64,000 bases of DNA, from NCBI GenBank assembly GCA_008477525.1, contig SPDT01000006.1, forward strand, positions 2,817,501 through 2,881,500, in the 5' to 3' direction. The notes under the pieces were generated by a model. That model was given only the letters and a program-made list of their open reading frames with translations. It ran no database searches and had not been told where the DNA came from. Shown piece by piece: positions 43,008-54,540 of the stretch (its first letter is position 1; every line of letters begins with the position of its first letter). The stretch comes from Hypomyces perniciosus (taxonomy: Eukaryota > Ascomycota > Sordariomycetes > Hypocreales > Hypocreaceae). The position numbers and the translations under genes were made by a program.

Positions 43008-45347
43008 ATGCATCCTCAGATACAGGCCCAGGAGGACCAGGAGAACCTGTGGGACCTTTTCCCTTGGAAATACTTCCCTGGGTATACTCAATCCCAGCGT
43101 TGCGCATCCATATCGTCATGGATATGGCAATTCGGTTACGATATCGAGAAGAGCGACGATGATACAAAGCGGCGATGGGTTTGCAAGGTCTGCGTAAAGA
43201 GTAGTAAGCAAAAACCTCACTCGACTGCCTCGAATGGCACACAGAACGCAGAGATCCACCTCTGGACCGACCACAGTATCTGGGATCCTTCAGGCAGGCG
43301 GAAGCCGCCAAGTAAAGCAAAAGAGAATACGTCATCAAGGAATATCGCCGAGATGATGAAGCTGAACACATATAACTCGCGAGAACAGCAGATTGCCAAC
43401 CAGATCATCGGCCGTTTTGATCGATTAGCCTTCCAGCGCTTGGTAGTCTGTTGGATCATCAACAGTAATTCCTCCTTCCGACAAAGCGAAGATCCGTACC
43501 TCCGCGCAGTTTTCGAGTACCTCAATCCCCTCGTGAAGACGACCGAGGCACATATCACCCACGATACCGTTTGCAGACGCATCCTTAAGGTGTACGAAGA
43601 AAACATAGAGGAAATAAAGCGAGTGTTGGCGGCAGCCCCAGGGCTGATTCACATAGCGTTCGATGGCTGGAGGTCGAATAATCGCCATGCTCTATATGGA
43701 ATCGTTTGCTATTTTCTTGATACCGTTGGCCAGCCACAAAAACTTGTCCTTGGACTTCCAGAGCTTGTCGATCGTCATTCTGGGGAGAATATTGCTGCTC
43801 ATGTTGTCGATATCCTTCGGAGCTATGATATAACCCAGAAGGTCGGATACTTTACACTTGATAACGCCAGCAACAACGATACAGCGATGAAGGAAATCGG
43901 AAAAGCGCTGGGCTTTAAGGGAGAAACCCGGCTATTACGCTGCTTTGGCCATATCCTTAATCTTGCTGTTAAAGCGCTGCTTTTTGGCCATGACTCTGAG
44001 GCATTTGAGGATGATATCCTTGGAAATGAGGCGCTTAATGCGAAGGCCCATGAGATGTGGAGACGGAAAGGCCCTATTGGGAAACTCCATAACCTTGTCG
44101 TTTGGATTCATCGTTCAGACTTACTAACTAATCTCCTTCGGTCTCTTCAGTTGGTCGCGTTCGAGAAGTCTGAGGATCCGACAATACAAGCAAAAAAGCC
44201 TCTAGATGTCATTACTGATGTGGTAACTCGTTGGCTTTCTACTCTTTACATGATCCGACGCGCTCTTCTCCTGAAGGACTTCCTTGAAGAACTCTGGTAT
44301 AGGCAGAAAAACGAGTGGGAAGGGTCAATTTTAAGGGGAAAGAAGTCGAGGAGTGAAATGCCACTTTGTCTCAGGGATGACAACAAACTCGATGAGAAGG
44401 ATTGGAATATTATCGCTCTTTTTAACGAGGTCCTCCAACATTTTGAGCATGTTTTAATTACCCTTGAAGGTGACGGTCGACAGCGGATGCGAAAGTATGG
44501 CTATACTAAAGCATATGGATGCTCTTGGGATCTTATGTTTGGCTACGAGTACCTGCTTAATAAAATGGAGGTATATAAGGCCGCTGCTCATCGATATCCC
44601 GACCCTGAGCACTTCAAGGTCAATATTAATCTCTGCTGGAAGAAACTTGATGAGTACTACTCGCGGCTTGATGAGACACCGGTCTATTATGCAGCTGTCG
44701 CGCTTCATCCAGCATATCGTTGGGGATACTTTGAGGACATATGGGCAGATCGCCCAGAATGGATCCAGACTGCAAAGTCCCTTGTGGAGGGGCTGTATAG
44801 GTCTCAATACGATCCGCAGGTCGTTTCTCGAGACCGAGAACCGGTTATGAAGAAGCAGCGAACTTATCGAAATCCCTTCAACGAGTACTGCGAGGAGTCT
44901 CGTCAGGCGCCGGCATTATTACAGTCGCCATTCACTCCTGCTTCGTCAGCTGTGGGAGATGAATATAACGATTGGTTTCGAGACGTACATAAATCGGATC
45001 AGAGGATCCTGGATCCCATCAGCTATTGGTGCGACAGACGGGAGGAATATCCTCGCCTATCACGGATGGCCCTTGATGTTCTTTCTACTCTTCCAATGTC
45101 TGCTGACGTTGAGAGACTTTTCTCTACGGCCGGCAGAATGGTTCGAGATGACCGGGCAAATCTGGATGCTAGTACAATTGGAATGACGCAGACGGTGAGA
45201 TCGTGGCTTCGTGGGGGATATATTCGAAGTGTGGAGAAGCTTCTTGAAGAGGTTGAGTTATCGGATACCGATCCGCTTGCCGAACTGAGCTTTATAGAAG
45301 CTCGTGAAGTAACAGGTGGGCGAATTGTATGTACTATCCCTCTCTAG
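43008..45347 (+). CDS. hAT transposase
   Basis: 779 aa, uninterrupted. The N-terminus has a BED-like zinc finger (R-W-V-C-K-V-C with H-L-W-T-D-H, about 56-90). The RNase H-like core has I-A-F-D-G-W-R (first aspartate, about residue 221), T-L-D-N-A-S-N-N (second aspartate), and R-C-F-G-H-I-L-N-L-A. The hAT dimerisation domain is at about 680-730 (Y-P-R-L-S-R-M-A-L-D, P-M-S-A-D-V-E-R-L-F-S). The organisation matches fungal Restless-like transposases. All domains are present, so the element could be active or recently so. Confidence 0.93.
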   Translation: MHPQIQAQEDQENLWDLFPWKYFPGYTQSQRCASISSWIWQFGYDIEKSDDDTKRRWVCKVCVKSSKQKPHSTASNGTQNAEIHLWTDHSIWDPSGRRKPPSKAKENTSSRNIAEMMKLNTYNSREQQIANQIIGRFDRLAFQRLVVCWIINSNSSFRQSEDPYLRAVFEYLNPLVKTTEAHITHDTVCRRILKVYEENIEEIKRVLAAAPGLIHIAFDGWRSNNRHALYGIVCYFLDTVGQPQKLVLGLPELVDRHSGENIAAHVVDILRSYDITQKVGYFTLDNASNNDTAMKEIGKALGFKGETRLLRCFGHILNLAVKALLFGHDSEAFEDDILGNEALNAKAHEMWRRKGPIGKLHNLVVWIHRSDLLTNLLRSLQLVAFEKSEDPTIQAKKPLDVITDVVTRWLSTLYMIRRALLLKDFLEELWYRQKNEWEGSILRGKKSRSEMPLCLRDDNKLDEKDWNIIALFNEVLQHFEHVLITLEGDGRQRMRKYGYTKAYGCSWDLMFGYEYLLNKMEVYKAAAHRYPDPEHFKVNINLCWKKLDEYYSRLDETPVYYAAVALHPAYRWGYFEDIWADRPEWIQTAKSLVEGLYRSQYDPQVVSRDREPVMKKQRTYRNPFNEYCEESRQAPALLQSPFTPASSAVGDEYNDWFRDVHKSDQRILDPISYWCDRREEYPRLSRMALDVLSTLPMSADVERLFSTAGRMVRDDRANLDASTIGMTQTVRSWLRGGYIRSVEKLLEEVELSDTDPLAELSFIEAREVTGGRIVCTIPL

Positions 45348-45539
45348 ACTTTATTTATAGCGCACTGGCTAGAGCCTGGGCTCATTAAGAAAGTGCTTGT
45401 TTTAATTATGTATAATAAGAGAGATATCCTGTATAATGAATTTTGTTGCTTGGTGATCATTGAGATGGTTACAGTGACTGTGGTGAGTACTATATATAGT
45501 AACTAATCTATTAGCGCGATACCTTTCCTATTTAGGTAA

Positions 45540-45689
45540 CCCCATCCACGCATCCATTTCCATTTCCATCCATTCCATGCGACTGCTCTGGGCGTCCATT
45601 CCACCCATTCCACTGCACGTTGACTGAAATGGACGTCCATCCACTCAGCTAAGGCTGCGTGGATGGAAATGGAATGGATCGCCAGCCTG
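45540..45689. repeat. right end of hAT element with subterminal repeats
   Basis: Tandem CCATTTCC/CCATTCCA units in both orientations, ending in the inverted repeat whose complement reads CAGGCTGGCGATCC. Confidence 0.8.
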
Positions 45690-48600
45690 ATCACGATCAC
45701 GATCATGCAGGTGCTTGTGGAGCCGGTTCTTCGCCTTGCGCGAGCAATGATGCGTTTGGTGGGCCATGCTGCTGGTGAGCTGAAACAGCTGAGAAGCCGT
45801 CTCGACGGGCAGCAATAATCAAAAAGGAGGTTGGCTAACCGCCATGACGAGGCAGCAAAGTCTAAGTGGCGTGCTGAGCAGCTAGTTTGATGGTAGAGAC
45901 TCGATGAGGGTGTCAAGAGCATTCTACAAGTCACAAAAGTCTCTCCTGGGAAGCTGTCTCGCGATTGCTCTTACGCGTCTTGCCACTTGCCAAGGACGAC
46001 CTGAAGGGCTGCCGGCTTGCATCTAAAACCAAATGTCCTAACGACCAACCACTCACAACCAACACATACAAGTAGCAGGCAGGCTGCTAAGCTGGGTTTT
46101 TGATCCCGCCTTGCATACTTCAGACGCAGCAGTGGGGATTTTCTTTTGAAAATGCACATGAATGCAAAAACATAGGGCAGATAGCATACATAGGATCGTG
46201 CGCGGAGTAGTAATAGCTGTTCGACGTAAAATAAAATCACATATGAAGAGCTGTTGCATTGACTGTTCCTCCATCAAGCAGGTACCTCGTAGTGCATCCG
46301 CTCAGGGCATACCGACTCATGAAGTACCTACACAAGGGGGTGCTCCCTACTTCGTATGCATGTATGTAGTAGGATGTACACTTTAGGTCGTATCGTATCT
46401 CTTACTACTTCGTACAAGCAGCAGATGAGCGGATCTTCTAAACCTTGGCGCCTCTCAGCAGAAAGCTGACCCATCAGACCTCAGTCTATCTTATTACGAC
46501 CTAGTGCTAATAATCATACCGAGTACCAGCCAGGTATCTCTATCTCATTAATAACGAGAACGTGTCGGTATGTACATACCAGCACAGGGCCCCCTCACCG
46601 TATGCGCGAATGTCCGCATCTGGATGAGGTAGCATCTTTGGAGAGGAACTTACCTTATATATGCCGAGTGCAAAGTAAGAAGTACAGAGTCCACTTCATG
46701 CTCATGCTCATGCTCATGCTCATGCATACACGGACCAGAGTAACCCAACACGGCGGGCAAGGCATTCTTGGAATCAATGCCCGTATCCCACGAGAACACA
46801 GGGCCGTGATTACCAAGCACCAGGTCGGTCTTGGCTCTTGGCACTCATCCGTTTCGGTGTGCTCGCTCGCTGCAGGGTTTTTTGTGTAACAGTGAGCAGC
46901 AGGCATACATAGTACATAGTACATACTTCGTAGTACATAGTGCTACATACTACTAGTGAGTGATGATGTGTCAGTCATCGTGGTGTGCAGCGGCGGTGCC
47001 GCCCGTTGCTATGCATAGGTAGGCAAAAACGCTTGGCTGGAGCCGAACCCGACTGCGTGGTTCGTCGGGGCACTGTGGCTCGTAGGCGATTGGGCGGAGC
47101 CAAACAAAACAGAAAAAAAGGCGTGGCGAGACCAAAGTTGGGTCGTGTGTGGTCCTCCATTCCACCGGCCATTGAAGGTGGCTGTTGTCCGGCTCACTAC
47201 TAAGTCAGCGGGTGGCAATAAAACGGGGACCCCAAAACATACCTATACCGCCACAGTTTACTCTGCATCACAGATTACTCTGGTTGCTATAGATGACTCT
47301 GTATAATGGGCAACTCTTAACAAGCTGGCATTTGCATATACGGCGGCAAAGACTCATAGTGCTCCATCAGCATCAGTTGGTTAACCGCCTGTTATGCAAC
47401 CGCCTATTAGCCATTTACTCGTACGTCTTCTTACCGTCCCTCTATATTGTCCCACATGTGCACTCGACTCGCCGGTGGCTGAAATGATGTGCAAAGGGCG
47501 CCGCCTGGCCATTTCACACCTTTATTAACTTGTTTGCCACAATTGTCCTTGTGTCCTAAGACATTCAGAGTACCCAAAGGGCATGTCTATCTTTTTTTCA
47601 TAGGCCTACTCCGTGCTCCACAGTTGGAGATGTCAGAGCCATCAGGCTGCAAGTAAATTTGCTCATTCATTGGTACAGAGCCGGAACCAAGCGCCATGTT
47701 GGCTAGATCAGGGGTTCATGTATAAACGACCGTTGACGTGGGCCCCTGGTTTGCCTACCAAGGGCCAGTGTAATACTCCGTAACCATGTATGATTTAGTA
47801 GTACGAGGTTGTAGTAGGTATTTTTGGTGAAACTGCCGACAAGGGCTCACAGCAAACCGAGTTCCAGATGAAACAAAGGGACCCATGTCTAAATGGGCAA
47901 ACAGCTGGGCCGCTACCACAACGATGGGGACTTCTTGGCTTTTTTTTTAGCCTTCTCATGCTGGTTAGGTTTGACGCATGGCAAATTGCCCGTCATCGGC
48001 ACCACGAGGCCTAAACCAGTGCTGAGTGAGGAGCCCTTCTCGCTCCTTAGTCGACCTGGAGAGCTAGGTAGGGTGCAAGGTGGATTTGGAGGGGCTGCTG
48101 AGGGAATTGATGGCATCGTTGGGATGCAAGTCATATCCGGGAATCTTTGAATTTACACGTATCTAGCTAGGTATCCTGGAGCCCAATGCTCGTTCTTTAT
48201 GATTTCTTCCGTCTCTCACCTTGATATGGTGTCAGCCAGACTTGCTCCCACTCGTCATACTTGCTTTGATGACACCGGTAATACTACTAGTTTGTTCTCG
48301 TATAATATAGCACAGTACCCATCAAGCAGTAGGAAGTAGTATTACTAGTAGTTGGTACAGACCACTGGTGGTCCCCAGGTCCCCCTAGCTTCGGATTCGT
48401 CTGCTACTGTTTGACACTCGTTTGGGGTCCGGAATCATGCTGGCCGCACGCCTCCGGCCTGTCACGGGACTACTAATAACAGTAATCAATCGGGCGGCCA
48501 TGGGTAGAGCTTTTATAGGTACAATGTGGAAGAGTGGAAGAGATTTGGTGTTCTTGAAGATATATATATGTCCGAGCATGTCATGCAGCAATGGCAATGG

Positions 48601-49848
48601 GGCTTTAATGAGACACATGGAAAAGAAATCGAAACAACGCACACCTACTTCGTATAGATCTTAATTCCTTCCGTTCTATGCATAGGTAGCCTGGAATCCC
48701 TCGTCGGTGGTTGTTTAGAAGGTGCCGTCAATAACGCCAACTAGCACTTTAACTTTGTACCTGCGCTGTCCGGACTTGGACTTGGACTTTCCACTTTCCA
48801 CCTTTCATCATCAAAGTCCATCAGCAGCTCGGTTCTTAAGTGGCATTGCACCAGTCAGGATTCGTACGGATAAAGAACCAGCGAATCTCGACTTATTACC
48901 CGACGCGCCGCCGCTCTGAGCACCAAGCCTAGAGCTTGACGGTGGTTATTTTAATTAGCGCACAAGACTATCGCCGCAACTTGGCGTCGATCACCCAAAG
49001 GGGTGAGATCAGTGAGGCTCATCTTCATAGGCCGGCCGGACCTCCGCAAGTTGCTGCCGCCGCAGTGCTGCAGGATCACGGGCGAATCGGTCGGTACAAC
49101 GTTGGGTACGACGCTGGGTACGTGTCCGCCCAGTATTAGCCCAGGTCTCTCCATGTCTCTCCATGTCTCTCCCGCTGTCCAACATCTGTCTGTCTCCCTG
49201 TCTGCCCTCTCCGCCTCTGACTGTCATCTCCCATCGCTGTCATCGTCGCTCCGCTCCGCCATTAATCATGCTGCACACACCAGTCCCTTGGGGCTCTTGG
49301 GCCCTTCACAGGGACTCTCCCCGAAATACCCCCCTCTGCAACGATTGCTAGTGCACGTTGGACGCCAGCTCCTCTCTGCTCAGGCTTTGCGGCTCGTCTG
49401 GACTCTGCTTTGCACCAGCCCATGTCAATCATGCCCCCCCCCCCTTCCCCTATTATCCATAGTCAAGTCTCTTTTTTAGCCTTTGTAGTGGGGGGAAATA
49501 CCGTTGTTGTCCGTACCCCGATAGTATCCAGTGTCGGATGGTACGATATGAGGCATAGAGTCCTAATGACCGCAGCGCCAGTGCTCAGCTGGCTTGCACA
49601 CACACGCCGCCCACCTTGCCTGCCTGCCTACTGCTGCTACGAGGAGAGACCCTCTATTCTTTCCCGGAGCCATTTGCTAATATTTCCCGGGCAGTTAGCT
49701 GGTTCATCCCCCTCCCTGGAAACCATAATTATACATACATCTGATTCTGCACCCCGCCTTACGACATCACGACAACGCTTTGGTCCCAGAGCTGACAAGT
49801 GCGGCTTCTTCCATCAGAGCAAGAGAACAAGACACAGCGCATCGCAAA
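45690..49848. other. gene-free region of about 4.2 kb
   Basis: No gene is supported. Just right of the hAT element (about 45710-45810) the plus strand is open and helix-like, with M-M-R-L-V-G-H-A-A-G-E-L-K-Q-L, perhaps a relic of another element. A (CATGCT)n run is at 46697-46725, motif copies near 46350, 46930 and 47773, and an inverted ACTACTAGT/ACTAGTAGT pair near 48285-48355. From about 49140 the strand is C/T-rich and leads into the RRM gene. Confidence 0.55.
46697..46725. repeat. (CATGCT)n microsatellite
   Basis: About five tandem CATGCT units in gene-free DNA. Confidence 0.85.
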
Positions 49849-50794
49849 ATGTCGAAGCTTTTCATAGGGTGAGTCCCTTCCCGTGCCTTGCTGAATGCCT
49901 TGGCCACGTAAAGGGGGAGTGGCCGTCTTGCTGACCCTGAGCGCAGCGGCCTAGCATGGCACACCGAGGAGGCCACTTTGCGCCAAAAGTTTGAGGAGTT
50001 TGGTGCGGTTGAAGAAGCGGTAAGCCAGTCTTTGACCAGTCATGGTGTCTACGGCACAAATCAGCGTGTTTGACTTGGTCCGGTTGTCACCTGCAATGCG
50101 ATGAGATGCCTTGCCAAGTCTCAAAACCCCAATGAACCCCTGTTCCGGCTGCGCATCCGTGGAATCTCTTCTAATTTTGGTCCATCAAGGTTGTGGTTAA
50201 GGATCGGGACACCGGTCGCAGCCGTGGCTTCGGATTTGTGCGATACACGCAGGAGTCAGACGCCCAGAATGCGATCGCCGCTATGAACAACGTCGAGTAT
50301 GAGCTCCTGCGCACCTCTCCTGCTAGCCGACTTCCATGTAGTCGAGGCAAAATCTTTTGAACCGAGTTCTGATTTCATCATGGCCAGATTTGACGGGCGA
50401 ACCATTCGCGTGGACAAGGCATCCGATAATGGCCCCCGCGGCGGAGGATTCGGCGGTGGCCGGGGTGGTGGTGGTGGTGCGTCCTACGGAGGTCGAGGAG
50501 GTTATCAAGCCCCGATTCCATACGCCGCCGCCGGTGCGATTCCTCCCGGATACAGTGCTCCCCCGAACATGTATCCTCCCGCCCAATATGGCCGTGGCTA
50601 TCCTCAGCCACAGCCTGGGTATGGCATGCCGCCGCAAGGTATTGTTTGGTTTTCTCCTGACCGTTGCCAACGGATAGCCTGTAGCCTGTGTTGACATATA
50701 TTTAGCCTACGGTATCCCGCAACCATATGCGTACCCAGACCCTTCTCAGCAGCCGCAGCAGCAGCCCCCTCCCCAGGGAGGAAGAGGCTACTGA
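49849..50794 (+). CDS. glycine-rich RNA-binding protein (single RRM)
   Basis: 179 aa in five exons: 49849-49868, 49947-50019, 50190-50296, 50388-50638 and 50706-50794; introns 78, 170, 91 and 67 nt. One RRM at about 1-75: RNP2 is L-F-I-G-G-L, RNP1 is [16 protein letters not shown]-rich stretch follows, then a proline/glutamine/tyrosine-rich tail. This fits the stress-related glycine-rich RNA-binding proteins that bind RNA in nucleus and cytoplasm and can join granules. Exon 1 codes for only M-S-K-L-F-I-G, so intron 1 cuts inside RNP2. The Q-Q-P-Q-Q-Q-P tail is low complexity. Confidence 0.92.
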
Positions 50795-51361
50795 CCTGTC
50801 TGACGGAGCCATAGCGTGTCTCTCTTGTGGCATTCGGTCCACAGCAGGAGGAGCGGCCCTCCTGGAGTCGTGATATCGAAGAACCTCACCACGTTGTTTT
50901 CGCTTTGCGAAAGATGCTTTTTAGAACTCCCAGACGGAGCATCTTGGAGCGTGCAAGATATACCCGGGTTCGTTATTTTATCGACATCTGGATGGGCTAT
51001 CCAGACTATCTAACGAGGTTGCTCGAGAGCAGCTATTGGGGATGTTTCTTTGCTGCCTATTTTACTCAAGTTGTCTTTGTACTTTCAAAATAAGAAGGCC
51101 CCCGCACTTTTCACTTGTGGGAGGGACTAACCGGATCACGGCATGGAATAGCACGCGAGTCTGTTGAGGAAGAAACACTGGACCATAGTGGTTGAAATGT
51201 CTTTTTGAATGGCAGCCACAAGCTTTGGTGATGATAACGACAACCATGATTTAAACGTCTGGGTCAACCGGTAGAGGGGATAGGGTGGCAGTATCTGTTA
51301 TCTGGGAATTGGGAGGGAAAACATCTTGTCTGATGTGTCCTTTCAGTTGTCTTCTTTCTCT
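50795..51361. other. gap between convergent genes
   Basis: 567 bp of 3' sequence shared by the RRM gene and the gamma-glutamylcyclotransferase gene. No coding signal. Confidence 0.5.
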
Positions 51362-52382
51362 TTACGAGCCAACCTTTTCGATTTCCTCCGCATCTTGTGT
51401 GCTGCTTTGTTGATTGAAGTTGGAGACAGGGGCTGTCGCCCGAGGGGGCTCAACTTGATTGTTGCCATTCTGCTCGAGGGCTCTCACACGACGTGCGAGA
51501 TCGCTCACATGGACGTCGCCACTCTCCGGACTCAGGTCGGCGAGGGCTGTGTCGAGGCCGAGGAGATAATCCTTGTTGGGGCCGCTAGGACCACGGCTAC
51601 GCAGAATGTGCTCGGCAAGTTTTTGAGGGTCCTGGGGGCCGACGAACTGCTCGTTGTCAGGCGTGCCGATGTAAACCAAGGTGCGGATGGGCGCAGAGCC
51701 GTCGGCTGGATAGAAGGGCGTGTAGTGGATGGAGTAACCATTGATCTCGCGGATGTCGAGGTATTCCTTGACCTCAGTTACGTGCTCCGGATGGATTCGG
51801 TAAGCGACCCCCCACACCTTGTCTGGTGCGGTATCATGATGATCTGTGAGTCGCTCCCAGAAGGACCTTTCGATGAGGGTGACGACACGGCCGGGAGCCT
51901 CTGGTGTTCCTCGATGATCCTCACTGAGCGCCGAGACCGGCCGGCATGGTTAGTCTTGTGCCTGCGTCTGCACGTTGTCGAAAACTGTACCTGGCCTAAA
52001 CATGGTGAGTCGGAGGCGGCCAGCAAAGGGAGTATCAGATGCGAACCTGCCAGAAGCGTCGGACATAACCTGTTACCCATCCAGGAATTCTCTTATCTGA
52101 TGGCGAGTCATGACACTTATGTCAGTACATTGTTTTTTAAGCCCACGTGGTGAGGCGCTTATCGCCGACCATGAGCAGGAATAGATGGTTGTGAATACCA
52201 AAGTGAGGAGGGGGCTTCCATATAAGACTCCTATGAAATCAGGTGTCAGTACCCAGTACGGAGGAGAGACGGTGCGGCATATGCAGCCTTGCGACAGCAT
52301 TGGGTACAGGTAGTACTGATTGACCAGATGCGTACCCGTAGCCATAGAGCCAGAATTCGGACGTGTCTTCGACGGAAGTCAT
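51362..52382 (-). CDS. gcg1: ChaC-type glutathione-specific gamma-glutamylcyclotransferase with a 5-nt microexon
   Basis: 231 aa. Exons: 52382-52336, 52230-52199, 52096-52047, 51995-51991 and 51923-51362; introns 105, 102, 51 and 67 nt. The fourth exon is only GCCAG. It is needed: with it the protein reads R-R-F-W-Q-A-S-E-D-H-R-G-T-P-E, exactly the family motif, and total length is a multiple of three; without it a TGA follows. N-terminal Y-G-Y-G-S-L-I-W and later V-W-G-V-A-Y-R, Y-I-G-T-P-D-N and G-P-S-G-P-N-K-D-Y-L complete the fold. The enzyme splits glutathione into 5-oxoproline and Cys-Gly in the cytosol. The C-terminal 60 residues are a polar extension not seen in yeast Gcg1. Confidence 0.9.
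51991..51995 (-). other. 5-nt microexon of gcg1
   Basis: GCCAG between ...TTTAG and GTACAG. It supplies Ala and the first two bases of Ser in F-W-Q-A-S-E-D-H. Confidence 0.8.
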
Positions 52383-53332
52383 GGTATGGTGTATCACGCG
52401 GAATTTGTCTATCTTTGATTTTTATGTGTCTAAATGCGCCATTAACAAGCCAAATGGAGAACATGAAAGGAGATTGAAGTGATCTATTTTTGTTTCCGGG
52501 AGGAGTAAAGAAGACGTTGACCAATCCATAGAGAACGGATGATTACAAAGCAGCCTGCAAGCAATGGGTGTCGAATACTTAGATAGCAGTACGGAGTAGT
52601 AGTGGTAGTATCCAACTCGCCCTTCAGTCATCTGACGACTTGCAACCGGATTTAGCACCTGTGAGGTGGAGTCATTTGCCGTCATATGCACTCCGTTCCT
52701 ACATGGGGAGTGTTGAAGAAGGGATCCCCATCATTGGGTGGGCAGAGCCTCAATTGCCAGGTTGCAGCACCACAGGCGCGGCTGTGCAAGCTTCTCGGCA
52801 TTCTTTCAGCAGGAGTGCATCCACTAAACCACTAAATCGCCCATACAGCACCCGCCACGCCCGCTATTTCGCGCTTGGCCCGTCGCAGCTCATAGGGGGC
52901 CGTGTTGAAGGCCATGAAACGAGCTGGCTTCAGCTCAAGGAAGGCCAAGGCCCTTTCTTGTCCTTCCACACTTCTTTCTTTGTTTGTTCTCTCTCTCCCC
53001 CCCCTCTCTCTCTCGCATTGTCTCTGTCTATCCTCACGACGATCGTTGCAGATTGCTAGATCCTCAGCTCCCTGTTCTTATTGGCCCGTCATTCTCATTC
53101 TCTAGCATCATCTCTCTATCGGGGAATTTACCTGTCTCCTAGGATTAACGCACCGCATTTGCCCCGCGCAGGTCGCGTCACAGTCGAAAATCTTCCGACA
53201 ACCCCTCGTTGATGCGACTCGCCTTTTGATCGCGGGACATCAGAGATCTATCCGTATCATCCGTCTCACTTCTACCTTGCTGCCGGAGCGCGCGGTTCCA
53301 AGCTATATCGATCCTCTCGTCCGCTGTCAAAG
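52383..53332. promoter_or_regulatory. divergent promoter region, gcg1 / pef1
   Basis: 950 bp between outward start codons. A TACGGAGTA motif is near 52590. A long C/T-rich tract (about 52960-53130) forms the leader of the penta-EF-hand gene. Confidence 0.5.
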
Positions 53333-54540
53333 ATGGCGTACAACAGGCCCTATGACCCGGATGCTTTGCCTAGGTAGGTTGCGTCTTCGAAACTCAACTC
53401 TACACACATCGCGACACAACCTGCGCTAATACAACATCTTTGATTACAGATTCGCAGAGCCTGAACCCGTAGGTACCTTTGCCCGCTGGATTTAGGGGGA
53501 GATGAAAATGGGACATGGAGCAGCCAACAATTGACCAATGCCATCTCGCCTTCTAACAGAAACCCGGTTCGGTGCCGCCGCCGCAGAGCACCCCGCAGCC
53601 GCGATACGATCAGCAGCAGCCCCGGTATGACCGTCCACAACAGTACCAACAGCCCCCGCCAGCACGGCATGACCAGCCCCCGCCCCGGCGCGAGACGAGA
53701 TATGACCAGCAACACCACCAGCAGCACCACCAGCCGCAACATCAGCAGCAGCAGCAACAGCAGCAGCCGAGATACGACCTCCAACAACCTCGGTATGATA
53801 CGAAATCGCCCAGCCATAACCCGGCTGCGTACGGTCATATGTCGCCTCCTCCTGTTGCCTCCCAGCGTCCTGTAGGGCAGAATCGCCCTGCGCCGGCGTC
53901 ACCGTCTCTCGCTCCGGCCGGCGGTACTGGTGCAGATCCGACGCTATTGCCTTTGTTTAGGGCTGTGGATAAAGATGGTTAGTAAACGCCCTTGAGAGCT
54001 TGTTGCACCATCTCAAAGGAAGTTGCAAACCGGAACCTCGACTGACACCCATCTCTCTTGCTCCCCCATCACACAGGAACCGGCCAACTATCCGAAAAAG
54101 AACTCTCAGCTGCTCTCGTCAATGGCGACTGGACCGCCTTTGACATCCAAACTGTCCGCATGATGATCCGCATGTTCGACTCCGACCGTAGCGGCACCAT
54201 CGGCTTCGACGAGTTCTGCGGCCTCTGGTCCTTCCTCGCCTCCTGGCGCACCCTCTTCGACCGCTTCGATGTCGACCGCAGCGGCAACATCTCTCTCTCC
54301 GAATTCACCGACGCCCTCATCGCTTTCCGCTACCGCCTCAGTCCCCAGTTTGTCGAGCTGCTCTTCCGTACGTATGACAAGCGAGGGGAAGGGTTCATGA
54401 GCTTTGATCTTTTCGTGCAGGCTTGTATCTCGCTTAAGCGCATGACGGATGTGTTTAAGAAGTATGATGATGATCGAGATGGCTTTATTACCCTCAGCTT
54501 CGAAGATTTTTTGAGCGAGATTCTGAAGCAGATGAAGTGA
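53333..54540 (+). CDS. pef1: penta-EF-hand calcium-binding protein (ALG-2/Pef1 type)
   Basis: 313 aa in four exons: 53333-53373, 53450-53468, 53560-53977 and 54077-54540; introns 76, 91 and 99 nt. The first 145 residues are a P/Q/Y-rich disordered region with Q-rich runs from CAG repeats near 53745. Five EF-hands follow: D-K-D-G-T-G, D-S-D-R-S-G, D-V-D-R-S-G, D-K-R-G-E-G (weak, second acid lost) and D-D-D-R-D-G. Such proteins act as dimers that link calcium to membrane traffic, budding and stress tolerance. The 19-nt second exon is real in frame (R-F-A-E-P-E-P). Confidence 0.9.

Larger units (their letters stand above)
42272..45689 (+). mobile_element. hAT-family DNA transposon
   Basis: About 3.4 kb. 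The left end starts CAGGGTGGCGATCCATTCCA and the reverse complement of the right end starts CAGGCTGGCGATCCATTCCA: 19 of 20 bases match. Both ends carry subterminal arrays of CCATTTCC/CCATTCC repeats (42272-42420 and 45540-45689), typical transposase-binding sites. A single uninterrupted transposase gene lies between. An 8-bp target duplication is expected for hAT, but the flanks (CCTTTATC and ATCACGAT) do not match, so one side may be rearranged or the left terminus may belong to a separate short element. The element adjoins the 5' end of the split subtilase. Confidence 0.8.

Noticed and set aside
46655..46924. Frames over the (CATGCT)n run
   Set aside because: They exist only because the repeat is free of stops.
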